A stretch of DNA of 48,097 nucleotides from contig JAOARW010000086.1 in assembly GCA_025210475.1 (NCBI GenBank), positions 1 to 48,097 on the forward strand. Direction: 5' to 3'. The notes under the pieces are model-generated. The model had not been told where the DNA came from, did no database searches, and worked only from the letters and a program-made list of their open reading frames with translations. Made by a program: the position numbers and the translations under genes. The first letter of the stretch is position 1. Every line of letters starts with the position of its first letter. Positions 35,227 to 43,471 of the stretch are shown here, piece by piece. The stretch comes from Carboxylicivirga sp. Lineage in GTDB: Bacteria; Bacteroidota; Bacteroidia; Bacteroidales; Marinilabiliaceae.

Positions 35227-36234
35227 ATGAAAACTGTAAATTCAATATTAGTCACTTGCTTAATGCTTATTTCGGTAATTATGTATGGACAAAACTCCTA
35301 TTATAATCCGGAAATTCCTGATCTGGTAACTTATAAAGTTACTCCCGATGTTAGGTATGGAGAGGCAAAAGTTCTAAAAGATGGTGAAGTTCTATCCAAG
35401 TCATTAACAATGGATGTTTACTACCCCGCTAATGAAGCGGAAGGCGATCGGCCGGCAATTATCTTATCATATGGCGGTAGTTTTCATCGCGGTAATCCAC
35501 GTATTCCTTATAATGGTTTTGGTGGGCAAACAACGTCCATGAGTCAATATGCTCAACGATATGCAGCAGAAGGATTTGTTGTATTTACCATTAATTATCG
35601 TGTTGCAACGGATAATCCGGTGATTGATGCGTATGAGGGGTATACAGCTGAGGATTTGGATACAAGGATTTTTAACTCACCGGAAGCTATTTCTCAGATT
35701 AATGTGATACGTAAGCAGATGAATCTCGATGAATTAACAGCTGACAATGTAGAGGACGTCATGAAAAATGCAGTTTTAGCAGCTTCAGAAGATTTGCGAA
35801 CGGCCATCCGCCATATAAAAGCTGAGTATGATCACTACAAAATTGATACTGACAGAATTGCTTTAGGAGGTTTTTCAGCGGGCGCGGTTAGCTCAATCAA
35901 TGTGGCCTATGGAATGCAAGAGGAAGTAGCGGCTGTTTTTACAAATTCTGGATTTCCATCTTTGTTTAAAATGGAACAGTTGCTTGACGAAACAAAAGAT
36001 TATCCGCCATTGCTGATTTTTATGAGTGAGAATGATTACCCTATCGTAACGTCACTGATGCCACCGTTTATGCAGTTGCTAAATCAAAAAGGAGTGGAGT
36101 ATTATTTTAACTGGGTTCCTGGCTTTGGACATTTTTATCCGGGTGGTGCTGTCAGCTTATCAACACAGGGCGATAAAATGCCTTTGATTGAACGAACGGT
36201 TAATTATTTAAAAGAGAGCTTGGTGCTTGAGTAA
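35227..36234 (+). CDS. Secreted alpha/beta-hydrolase (esterase-like)
   Basis: The 335-residue protein has a signal peptide (MKTVNSILVTCLMLISVIMY). It has an alpha/beta-hydrolase core with YGGSFHRGNPR (oxyanion-hole region), the nucleophile elbow GGFSAGA (S217) and a late H in PGFGHFYPGG as the probable catalytic His. The layout is that of carboxylesterase/BD-FAE-like enzymes. An acyl- or acetyl-ester of a carbohydrate or peptide is a plausible substrate. It is divergent from the AraC regulator; the AKR and MRJP-like genes beyond it face the opposite way. Confidence 0.85.
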   Translation: MKTVNSILVTCLMLISVIMYGQNSYYNPEIPDLVTYKVTPDVRYGEAKVLKDGEVLSKSLTMDVYYPANEAEGDRPAIILSYGGSFHRGNPRIPYNGFGGQTTSMSQYAQRYAAEGFVVFTINYRVATDNPVIDAYEGYTAEDLDTRIFNSPEAISQINVIRKQMNLDELTADNVEDVMKNAVLAASEDLRTAIRHIKAEYDHYKIDTDRIALGGFSAGAVSSINVAYGMQEEVAAVFTNSGFPSLFKMEQLLDETKDYPPLLIFMSENDYPIVTSLMPPFMQLLNQKGVEYYFNWVPGFGHFYPGGAVSLSTQGDKMPLIERTVNYLKESLVLE

Positions 36235-36259
36235 TTTGGGCGTCGTTCCATAAATAATA

Positions 36260-36406
36260 ATGAGAGTGTTCAAAAATACTGTAAGTGTCTGTTCACTGAG
36301 TAGTTCCCCGATGGAAGTCAAAGCGATTAATAATTGATAATTATCATTAATTAAATTTCATCTCGACTGCGCTCGATGAGCGAACTTAGTTTTTGAACAC
36401 CCTCAT
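36260..36406. repeat. Copy 2 of the ~147-bp interspersed repeat with 17-bp TIRs
   Basis: The left end ATGAGAGTGTTCAAAAA (36260-36276) and right end TTTTTGAACACCCTCAT (36390-36406) are inverted repeats with one mismatch. The interior shares a 29-nt identical core (36353-36381) with copy 1. No ORF is present, so it is a non-autonomous repeat. Its TIRs are better preserved than those of copy 1. Confidence 0.75.
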
Positions 36407-36447
36407 CAATTAACCTGAGCTAGATTTAAATTTCAGTACCCAGATTA

Positions 36448-37482
36448 TTAGTTTACATTCAGCATTAATATTTCATATTTCCCCCGTTCGTTTTCCGGCA
36501 AATGAATTTGAGAGGTTGTGAAATACAAATTGCCTTCCTGGTCCATGGTAAATGAATCGGCCCATCTAATGCGAGGCGATTGCATTACTTGTTCCACATC
36601 TCCATTGGGCAATAGGCGATTCACAGAGTTGTTTTCCAAACCACCCAGGTACAAATAACCTTCTTTGTCAAACAACATTCCATCGGTAGCCGGAACTTTC
36701 TTAACTTTTTCAACTTGTTTTGCCAGTTCTTCCGGACTTAAGCTTTCATCAAGAAGCGCAGCGCTTGATATTCGATACAAAGTGTGACCTGTAAGAGCTA
36801 TAAAGTATAAATGCTGTCCGTCAGGCGACAGAGCGATTCCATCTGAATCAACACTGTTTTCCCATCTGCGGCCATTACACATCAAATGGTCACTTTCACT
36901 TTTGGTCGAAGGATGATCGTCCAGTAACCGTTGCGACTGTCCCGTGGTCAGGTTTAAAACAATTAATGCACCATCGCCGGAATCGGTCAAATAGGCCATG
37001 TTCATATTGGTGTCGATGCGCACATCATTAAAATACGAAGCCGGTTTATATACACCTACCGGAAAATTATAGATTTTAATCAGCTCGTCGTTTTGTAGGT
37101 TGAAACAATACAATTGCGGACCAATTTCATTCACTCCTTTAAATTGTGGATTATTGGTGTCGAGTACCCAAAGCCTGTCTTTATTATCGATAAAAACCGA
37201 TTGTACGGCATTAAACGAATGTGAGCCTGTACGCTGATTCCAGGTCATGTCAGGATAGGCTCTTGCCACACCGTTGACCACTTCAGCTACACTAACAGGA
37301 ACATTGCCCGACCAGTAAGGATAATTGACAAACAAGCGTCCTTCCTGGCTAATGGCGACTCCCGTCCATTGTTTGTCAGATTGGGCGATCTCACTAAGTG
37401 TGAGTTCTTTTTCACCTTTTTTCTTCGATTGGCAAGAAATCAATAATGATCCTGTAATTAGTAATATTATGAGATGCTTCAT
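36448..37482 (-). CDS. MRJP/yellow-like lipoprotein (SMP-30-type propeller)
   Basis: The 344-residue protein has lipobox LISC (Cys17). It has a beta-propeller with features of the major-royal-jelly-protein/L-dopachrome-tautomerase-related family, such as VFIDNKDRLWVLDTNNPQFK, VRIDTNMNMAYLTDSGDGAL and DGIALSPDGQHLYFIALTGH. Substrate and reaction are unknown; related six-bladed propellers hydrolyse lactones, so a sugar-lactone role beside the aldo/keto reductase is a guess. It lies 89 bp after the AKR gene on the same strand and may be co-transcribed with it. Confidence 0.8.
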   Translation of the reverse strand: MKHLIILLITGSLLISCQSKKKGEKELTLSEIAQSDKQWTGVAISQEGRLFVNYPYWSGNVPVSVAEVVNGVARAYPDMTWNQRTGSHSFNAVQSVFIDNKDRLWVLDTNNPQFKGVNEIGPQLYCFNLQNDELIKIYNFPVGVYKPASYFNDVRIDTNMNMAYLTDSGDGALIVLNLTTGQSQRLLDDHPSTKSESDHLMCNGRRWENSVDSDGIALSPDGQHLYFIALTGHTLYRISSAALLDESLSPEELAKQVEKVKKVPATDGMLFDKEGYLYLGGLENNSVNRLLPNGDVEQVMQSPRIRWADSFTMDQEGNLYFTTSQIHLPENERGKYEILMLNVN

Positions 37483-37571
37483 ATAATTATATTTAGTTCC
37501 GAAAAGACCAATAATTACCCTTCCGGAACAAGATGAATTGATTGATGTTTAGAGCTTACCGCAGTTGTAAC

Positions 37572-38522
37572 TTATTCATCCCACAGGTTCTGAACCGTAT
37601 ATGGTCCTTCAGGTACCTCCCAAAAGCTTCCATCAACATACCTTCTGTTAAGATCGATTTCATTAATTATAGCAGCTTCTTCATTTGTGAGAGTAATATC
37701 TGCGGCTTCCAGATTCTGTTTTAAACGCGCCGGATTAACAGATTTGGGGATGACTGAAATACCGCGGTGTATATCCCATGCCAATATGGTTTGGGCTACT
37801 GAAATACCTTTTTTGTTGGCTAATTCTTTAATGCTGGTATCTTCTAAAAGTACTGGTTCATCTTCAGCTTTTAAGCCAGCCGGGCGATCGGATGATCCAA
37901 GTGGCGAATACGCCATCACATGAATGTTATTGGCCTGACAATAATCCACCAGATCACTTTGCTGAAAATATGGGTGAATTTCGACCTGGTTAATCACAGG
38001 TTTGATTTTAGAGTTGGCAACCAAATCTTCCAACTTCTTAACACTAAAGTTACTTACTCCAATCGTTTTGGTTAGTCCCAGTTCAACTGCTTTTTCCATG
38101 CCTTTCCAGGTATTGGCAATTGGCATCTCTTCAAGCGAAAGAAAATGTTTGGCTTTACTGGCACTAACAAAAAGCTTGCGTTGAGCAACCGGCCAGTGAA
38201 TCAAATATAAATCGAGGTACTCAAGTTGCAGGTCGTTCAGTGTTTTTTGCAGTGCTTCAACTACATTTTCCTCACCATGCATGTTATTCCATAGCTTAGA
38301 AGTGATCCATAACTCTTCGCGTGTAACAATACCTTCGTCAATTACTTCTTTTAATGCTTTGCCAACTTCTTTTTCATTGGCGTATATGGCCGCGCAATCA
38401 ATATGGCGATAACCTATTTTTATAGCTTCTTTAATGGCTGTGTAAACTTCTCCGCGAGCCGATTTCCAGGTTCCCAGTCCTAAAATAGGTAATTGATGTC
38501 CGTTAAGATTAAGTGTTTGCAT
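37572..38522 (-). CDS. Aldo/keto reductase
   Basis: The 316-residue cytoplasmic enzyme has the complete AKR tetrad: D42 and Y47 in YRHIDCAAIYANE, K76 in WITSKLWNN and H109 in YLIHWPV. GVSNFSVKKLEDL and VIPKSVNPARL are the substrate- and NADPH-binding motifs. It reduces aldehydes or aldoses with NADPH. The length is normal. It is the first gene of a possible minus-strand pair with the MRJP-like lipoprotein, suggesting shared work on a sugar derivative, though nothing identifies it. Confidence 0.93.
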   Translation of the reverse strand: MQTLNLNGHQLPILGLGTWKSARGEVYTAIKEAIKIGYRHIDCAAIYANEKEVGKALKEVIDEGIVTREELWITSKLWNNMHGEENVVEALQKTLNDLQLEYLDLYLIHWPVAQRKLFVSASKAKHFLSLEEMPIANTWKGMEKAVELGLTKTIGVSNFSVKKLEDLVANSKIKPVINQVEIHPYFQQSDLVDYCQANNIHVMAYSPLGSSDRPAGLKAEDEPVLLEDTSIKELANKKGISVAQTILAWDIHRGISVIPKSVNPARLKQNLEAADITLTNEEAAIINEIDLNRRYVDGSFWEVPEGPYTVQNLWDE

Positions 38523-38873
38523 ATTGTGCTTATTATTGTTTGTTGAATATTATAAAATTGTTTAAATATGGTAGTATTCAATTGATTGGGTGATGAATTT
38601 GAAATTTGTAATGGATTGATTTAGAAAATTACGAATTTAAATCAGAAAATGCATTCATTTTGTTAACGAAGGGTTAATCATTGACATTTTTCTGATCAAT
38701 TTCGTGTTAGATATTGTTTTTTTTTCAATCTTGATGAAGTTGCCCTATCGCCCGATATATTTAGCAAACAGGAAACTTCTTTTAAGAAACCAATGCTTGG
38801 AGAATAAAAAAAATACAAACGATTGCGCAAGTTTGTGCAATCGTTTGTATATTTGTACCAAATTATCGCATGA
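38523..38873. other. 351-bp divergent region between AKR and lacI genes
   Basis: It is AT-rich, with the AKR promoter presumably near 38530-38600 and the lacI promoter/operator at 38813-38855. No ORF or repeat other than the operator dyad is seen. Confidence 0.5.
38813..38855 (+). promoter_or_regulatory. Double LacI-type operator and promoter of the regulator gene
   Basis: ATACAAACGATTGC (38813-38826) and GCAATCGTTTGTAT (38837-38850) are a perfect 14-bp inverted repeat with a 10-bp spacer. Each arm holds a CAAACGATTG core with the central CG typical of LacI operators (38816-38825 and 38838-38847, 22 bp apart). TATATTTG (38848-38855) is an exact -7 box overlapping the second site, implying autorepression. 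The core recurs at the kduD promoter. Confidence 0.7.
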
Positions 38874-39878
38874 ATGAAAAAAGTAACCATTAATGATATT
38901 GCGCAAAAACTGGGAGTGACACCATCCACTGTATCTAGGGCTTTGGCGGATAATAAGCGGGTGAGTCAAAAAACGCGGGATCTGGTAAAGAAAACAGCGA
39001 AAGAGATGGGCTATCAACCTAATTTAATGGCTGCTTCGTTGCGTCGTGGAAAATCCGACCTGGTTGGAATGATTGTGCCGCGTATTAATCGTCACTTTTT
39101 TAGTAATGTGATTAGTGGGGTGGAAGAAGTGCTTAATCCGGAGGGGTATCGTTTGCTGATTATGCAAAGTAATGAGAGTTTGCAAGCCGAAGTTGAGGCG
39201 GTTAATTCTTTGATGCTTAATCGGGTGGCTGGAATAATAACTTCCCTTTCGGTTCAAACCAATAATGTAGATCATTTCCAAAGTGTAGCTGAAGCCAATG
39301 TGCCTTTGATTCAGTTTGACCGGGTGAGTAAAGAACTGGAAGGAGCCAAAATTATTAATGATAATTATTCGGGTGCTTATCAGGCTACTAAAAGCCTGTT
39401 AAAAGCTGGTTATAAACGGGTGGCACATTTGGCAGGGAGCGTGTTGTTAAAAGCGTATTGTGAGCGCCGACGCGGTTACGAGGATGCTGTGCGTGATGAG
39501 TTTGGTAAGTTGGATGAGGATCTCATTATTAAAGATGCCATCACCCGGGATGCCGGCTATAAGGCAGTCAAAGAAATACTAGATAAAGGCGCTGATGCTG
39601 TTTTTTGTGCTGGTGATTATTCGGCCTTTGGGGTATATGAAGGTTTAAATGAACTGGGGGTAAAAACAGCCTGTGATTTTGGCGTGGCAGGTTTTGGAAA
39701 TGAACCTTTTGCCGAGATGGTTTACCCTACTTTATCCACTGTGGAACAGCAAGGGAAAGAGATGGGACGAATTTCTGCCAGGCAGATGATCAATGCCATT
39801 AATGGAGAAGCTTACAATGTTGAAATGGTTGTACCTGTGAAATTTATTGAACGGGTTTCTTCAAATAAGTGCCCTTAA
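38874..39878 (+). CDS. LacI-family repressor of uronate catabolism
   Basis: The 334-residue protein has the N-terminal LacI HTH (VTINDIAQKLGVTPSTVSRA, residues 4-23), the hinge helix region (NLMAASLRRG) and a periplasmic-binding-type effector domain (LVGMIVPRINRHFFSNVISG; DAVFCAGDYSAFGVYEGL). It heads the kduD-kdgA cluster. The repeated CAAACGATTG operator at its own and the kduD promoter fits control of both. KDG or an unsaturated uronate derivative is a reasonable inducer by analogy with other uronate regulators, but this is inferred. Confidence 0.93.
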   Translation: MKKVTINDIAQKLGVTPSTVSRALADNKRVSQKTRDLVKKTAKEMGYQPNLMAASLRRGKSDLVGMIVPRINRHFFSNVISGVEEVLNPEGYRLLIMQSNESLQAEVEAVNSLMLNRVAGIITSLSVQTNNVDHFQSVAEANVPLIQFDRVSKELEGAKIINDNYSGAYQATKSLLKAGYKRVAHLAGSVLLKAYCERRRGYEDAVRDEFGKLDEDLIIKDAITRDAGYKAVKEILDKGADAVFCAGDYSAFGVYEGLNELGVKTACDFGVAGFGNEPFAEMVYPTLSTVEQQGKEMGRISARQMINAINGEAYNVEMVVPVKFIERVSSNKCP

Positions 39879-39934
39879 ATACAAAGGTGTTTGAAAGACT
39901 AATTAAGTAAAGAATATTTTTTGCAGCTAATGTG

Positions 39935-39953
39935 CAAACGATTGTATTTTTTG
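39935..39953 (+). promoter_or_regulatory. LacI-type operator at the kduD promoter
   Basis: CAAACGATTG (39935-39944) repeats the core found twice at the lacI promoter. It abuts TATTTTTTG (39945-39953), a -7-like element with one extra base, and TTTG lies at 39920-39923 as a -33 candidate. Binding there would block transcription of kduD and the genes behind it. Confidence 0.6.
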
Positions 39954-39985
39954 AATAGATAATAAACTCATAAAAATTGATTGAT

Positions 39986-40783
39986 ATGATTAGCGAATTG
40001 TTTGATTTATCAGGAAAAGTAGCCCTTGTAACTGGCGGTACACATGGTATTGGAATGGCTTGTGGTAAAGTATTGGCCAAATCAGGTGCAAAACTTTGTG
40101 TAAACGACATTAATGATGAAAAATTAGAGGAATGTAAAGCAGAGTATGCTAAAGATGGTATCGATGTTTTTACTGTGAACTTTAACGTTACATCGGAAGA
40201 AGATGTGGATAAAGGTATCAGCATTATTGAAAAAGAAGTTGGACCAATTGATATCTTGGTTAACAACGCCGGAATCATCAAGCGTGTGCCAATTTTAGAT
40301 ATGCCAATCAAAGATTTTGAAATGGTGATTGATGTGGATTTGGTTGCGCCATTAATCGTTGCTAAGCGTGTTGCACCTGGAATGATTGAGCGTCGCCAGG
40401 GTAAAATCATCAACATGTGTTCAATGATGAGTGTTTATGGTCGTCAGAATGTTTCGGCTTATGCTGCCGCAAAAGGTGGTTTAAAGCTATTAACTGAAAA
40501 CATGACTTGTGAGTGGGCTAAGTATAACGTGCAAATCAATGGTATTGGTCCTGGTTATATTGCTACTTCGCAAACAGCTCCAATTCGCGAAGATGGTCAC
40601 CCGTTTAACGACCTGGTGATGACACGTACTCCTGCAGCTCGTTGGGGTGAACCTGAAGACGTAGGTAACGCTGCATTATTCCTGGCTTCTAAAGCTGCTG
40701 ATTTTGTTAATGGTCACATCTTGTATGTGGATGGTGGTATTTTGGCCAACTTCGGGTATGTTAAAGGTGAAAACGAAATTTAA
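39986..40783 (+). CDS. kduD: KduD, 2-dehydro-3-deoxy-D-gluconate 5-dehydrogenase
   Basis: The ATG at 39986 is preferred to a TTG at 39977. The 265-residue SDR has TGGTHGIG for cofactor binding, NNAG, and the catalytic Y159/K163 pair in YAAAK; the upstream Ser lies in NMCSMMSVYG. It reduces 3-deoxy-D-glycero-2,5-hexodiulosonate to 2-keto-3-deoxygluconate with NAD(P)H, the step after KduI. The DUF4861-like gene begins 1 bp after its stop. Placement with kduI, kdgK and kdgA supports the assignment over a generic gluconate dehydrogenase. Confidence 0.88.
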   Translation: MISELFDLSGKVALVTGGTHGIGMACGKVLAKSGAKLCVNDINDEKLEECKAEYAKDGIDVFTVNFNVTSEEDVDKGISIIEKEVGPIDILVNNAGIIKRVPILDMPIKDFEMVIDVDLVAPLIVAKRVAPGMIERRQGKIINMCSMMSVYGRQNVSAYAAAKGGLKLLTENMTCEWAKYNVQINGIGPGYIATSQTAPIREDGHPFNDLVMTRTPAARWGEPEDVGNAALFLASKAADFVNGHILYVDGGILANFGYVKGENEI

Positions 40784-40784
40784 T

Positions 40785-41954
40785 ATGCGAATTAAACTTC
40801 AACTTGCAACAATGACAATGCTTCTGCTCTTCGTGAGCAGTTGCATTGGTCGTAAAAATGAATTAAAAGTAACCCTTACAAATCCAAGTGATAAGGATCG
40901 TTTAATTGAGACCGTTAAGGTGGATTTGCCTGCTGAATTATCTGCGCTTAATACTTTAATCGTTGTAGATAGCCAGACTAACAAAGAGCTTCAATCTCAG
41001 TTGGTGGATGAGGATCAGGATAATGTTCCTGAAAAGATATTGTTTCAGGTAGCTTTAAAAGCGAATGAAACCTACCAGTACATCGTGAAAGCCGGTCAAA
41101 CAAGCATACAAGCAACGAATGTAAAAACCTTTGGTCGGTTTGTTCCGGAACGAACAGATGATTTTACCTGGGAAAATGATAAGGTTGCTTTCCGCGTATA
41201 CGGACCAACTGCTCAGCAAATGGTTGAGGAAGGAAAACAAGGTGGAACACTATCGGGAGGTGTGGATTGCTGGCTAAAAAAGGTTGACTATTCCATTATT
41301 GATAAGTGGTACAAAGGTAACACTGAATCTCCGGGTTATTACCACAAAGACCATGGCGAAGGATTGGATAACTATCATGTTGGACCAAGCTTAGGCGCCG
41401 GAGGAACGGGTATAATGAATGGCGAAGAGTTGATAACATCCGTAAATTATACGGCCTATAAAGTATTAACTAACGGGCCAATCGAAACAAGTTTTAAATT
41501 GGATTACGATTCTTTTGGTACGGCTGATAAACAGGTAAAACAAGTTAAGACTGGTTCAATTGAACTGGGATCAAACTTCACAAAATTTGTTGTTGAGCTG
41601 GAAGGAACAGAAACTTTAACAACCGGCATCACACTTCATGATAAAACAGGAGCCATTACTGTTGATGAAAAAGCTTGCTGGGGCGACTACTGGGCACCAC
41701 ATGCAGGTGAAGAGTTGGGTAATGCCATTGTTGTTGATCCAAAATATTACAGCGGTTATTCTGAAGTTATTACAGATGTAAAAGATAAGAGTCATTTGTT
41801 AATTCACCTTAAGGCCATCGACGGTAAAGTTGAATATTATACAGGTTTTGCCTGGAGTGCCAGCAAACAATTTGCAGGTAAAAAAGAATGGCATCAACAC
41901 CTTGAGCAGTTTGCACAACAAATTCAGACTCCTCTGATTATAAGTGTTCAATAA
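40785..41954 (+). CDS. DUF4861-like lipoprotein of the uronate cluster
   Basis: The ATG at 40785 follows the kduD stop by one base; an earlier in-frame start lies inside kduD. The 389-residue protein has lipobox VSSC, then an all-beta region (LKVTLTNPSDKDRLIETVKV) and the segments GVDCWLKKVDYSIIDKWYKG, YYHKDHGEGLDNYHVGPSLG and ACWGDYWAPHAGEELGNAIV. These features resemble the DUF4861 family often found near polyuronate-degradation genes; no catalytic role is established to my knowledge. Membrane anchoring and location before the transporter suggest action on the saccharide before or during uptake. Confidence 0.75.
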   Translation: MRIKLQLATMTMLLLFVSSCIGRKNELKVTLTNPSDKDRLIETVKVDLPAELSALNTLIVVDSQTNKELQSQLVDEDQDNVPEKILFQVALKANETYQYIVKAGQTSIQATNVKTFGRFVPERTDDFTWENDKVAFRVYGPTAQQMVEEGKQGGTLSGGVDCWLKKVDYSIIDKWYKGNTESPGYYHKDHGEGLDNYHVGPSLGAGGTGIMNGEELITSVNYTAYKVLTNGPIETSFKLDYDSFGTADKQVKQVKTGSIELGSNFTKFVVELEGTETLTTGITLHDKTGAITVDEKACWGDYWAPHAGEELGNAIVVDPKYYSGYSEVITDVKDKSHLLIHLKAIDGKVEYYTGFAWSASKQFAGKKEWHQHLEQFAQQIQTPLIISVQ

Positions 41955-41998
41955 TTTGATTGGATATTGATAGTGTTTTATCAAGTAAATTAGAATCA

Positions 41999-42970
41999 AT
42001 GAGAAAGTTATATCTATTATGCTTCTTGCTCCCCATTTTATTTTCCTGCGGTCAGACGCGTGAAGATAAAGTGCTTAAACTGGCACATGGGCTTGATCCG
42101 ACACACCCGGTTCATAAGGGAATGATGGTTTTGGCCGAAAAGGTTAAGGAAAAGTCTGATGGGAAATTGCAAATCAATATCTACCCAAGTGGTCAGCTTG
42201 GATCGGAACAACAGTGTGTTGAGCTATTGCAAATTGGCAGCCTGGCACTGACGAAGGTATCGACTGCGGTTCTTGAGAGTTTCACAGATAATTTCCAGGT
42301 GCTGGGATTACCCTATATTTTCCGTTCGAAGGAGCACAGTTTTCATGTGTTGGATGGTGAGGTTGGTAAAAGTTTATTGCTTTCAACCGAGCGCTATAAA
42401 ATCAGGGGATTGTGTTTTTACGATGCCGGAGCACGCAGTTATTATGCGATTAATAAGTCCATTGAATCACCTGCTGATTTGAAGGGGATGAAAATCCGTG
42501 TAATGAAAAGTCAGACTGCCATGGACATGGTAAAACAAATGGGTGGATCACCAACGCCAATTTCGTGGGGAGAACTTTATACGGCTTTGCAAAGCGGAGT
42601 TGTTGATGGAGCGGAAAATAACCCACCAAGTTTTTATACCTCACGCCATTACGAAGTGTGTAAGAACTATAGTCTGAACGAACATACCAGGGTACCTGAT
42701 GTGATAATCATCAGCTCGGTTGTGTGGAATAAGCTAAGCGACCAGGAAAAGAAGTGGTTGCAAGAGGCAGCTGATGAATCGGTTATAGCTCAACGTGAGT
42801 TTTGGGCTCAGTCGGAAGAGGAATCATTGAGAATTGTTAAAGAGGCTGGAGTTAATGTCGTCTATCCAGAAAAGGAACCGTTTGCCGAAACCGTGAATTC
42901 GATGTTAGATGCTTACAAGGATAAGCCGGAGTTATATGGTTTAATTAAAAAGATTCAGGCAATCGAGTAA
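41999..42970 (+). CDS. dctP: TRAP transporter substrate-binding lipoprotein (DctP)
   Basis: The ATG at 41999 gives the lipobox LFSC (Cys17); the track start upstream is unlikely. The 323-residue protein is a DctP-type receptor: VLKLAHGLDPTHPVHKGMMV, LPYIFRSKEHSFHVLDGEVG, and GMKIRVMKSQTAMDMVKQMG with ALQSGVVDGAENNPPSFY, the segments that bind carboxylate ligands. Lipid anchoring is unusual for DctP, which is generally free in the periplasm, but fits Bacteroidota style. It would bind uronate-derived acids and deliver them to DctQM. Confidence 0.9.
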   Translation: MRKLYLLCFLLPILFSCGQTREDKVLKLAHGLDPTHPVHKGMMVLAEKVKEKSDGKLQINIYPSGQLGSEQQCVELLQIGSLALTKVSTAVLESFTDNFQVLGLPYIFRSKEHSFHVLDGEVGKSLLLSTERYKIRGLCFYDAGARSYYAINKSIESPADLKGMKIRVMKSQTAMDMVKQMGGSPTPISWGELYTALQSGVVDGAENNPPSFYTSRHYEVCKNYSLNEHTRVPDVIIISSVVWNKLSDQEKKWLQEAADESVIAQREFWAQSEEESLRIVKEAGVNVVYPEKEPFAETVNSMLDAYKDKPELYGLIKKIQAIE

Positions 42971-43003
42971 TAACAGCCTGAGGTCTGAAAGAAAGATAAA
43001 CGC

Positions 43004-43471
43004 ATGAAACAAAAAATAGACAAAATATTGGAACAGATTCTTGTGATTCTACTGGCTGTTCTGGTAATTGATGTACTTTGGCAAGTCTTATCACGTTATG
43101 TGTTGGCATCGCCCAGCTCATTTACCGATGAGTTGGCTGGTTTTCTGCTTATTTGGGTTGGTGTTTTAGGTGCCGCTTATGTAACGGGTCAAAAACAACA
43201 CCTGGCCATCGATCTTTTATTGCAAAAATCGAAACCAGCCGCACAAAAAAGGCTTCAGCTGATTATTGATGGTTGTGTAGCCTTGTTTGCAGTCCTGGTA
43301 TTGGTAATCGGTGGATCTTGGTTGGTTATCACCCGTTTTCAATTAAACGTAAGTTCGGCAGCTCTTCATCTTCCATTAGGCTACTTATACAGCGTTCTGC
43401 CAATAAGCGGATTACTGATGGTTTATTACTCAGTTACGTCCATGTTAAACGTAAATAAGGAGGAAGCATAA
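43004..43471 (+). CDS. dctQ: TRAP transporter small permease (DctQ)
   Basis: The 155-residue protein has four predicted transmembrane helices (ILVILLAVLVIDVLWQVL, AGFLLIWVGVLGAAYVTG, IIDGCVALFAVLVLVIGG, LPISGLLMVYYSVTSML) with the DctQ motif SSFTDELAGFLLIW. It bridges the receptor and DctM. Its stop overlaps the dctM start by one base (TAATG). Confidence 0.92.
   Translation: MKQKIDKILEQILVILLAVLVIDVLWQVLSRYVLASPSSFTDELAGFLLIWVGVLGAAYVTGQKQHLAIDLLLQKSKPAAQKRLQLIIDGCVALFAVLVLVIGGSWLVITRFQLNVSSAALHLPLGYLYSVLPISGLLMVYYSVTSMLNVNKEEA

Noticed and set aside
39844..40416. 190-codon minus-strand ORF across the start of kduD
   Set aside because: It runs antisense to a strongly conserved SDR and has a low-complexity Ser/Ile/Thr-rich product without recognisable motifs.
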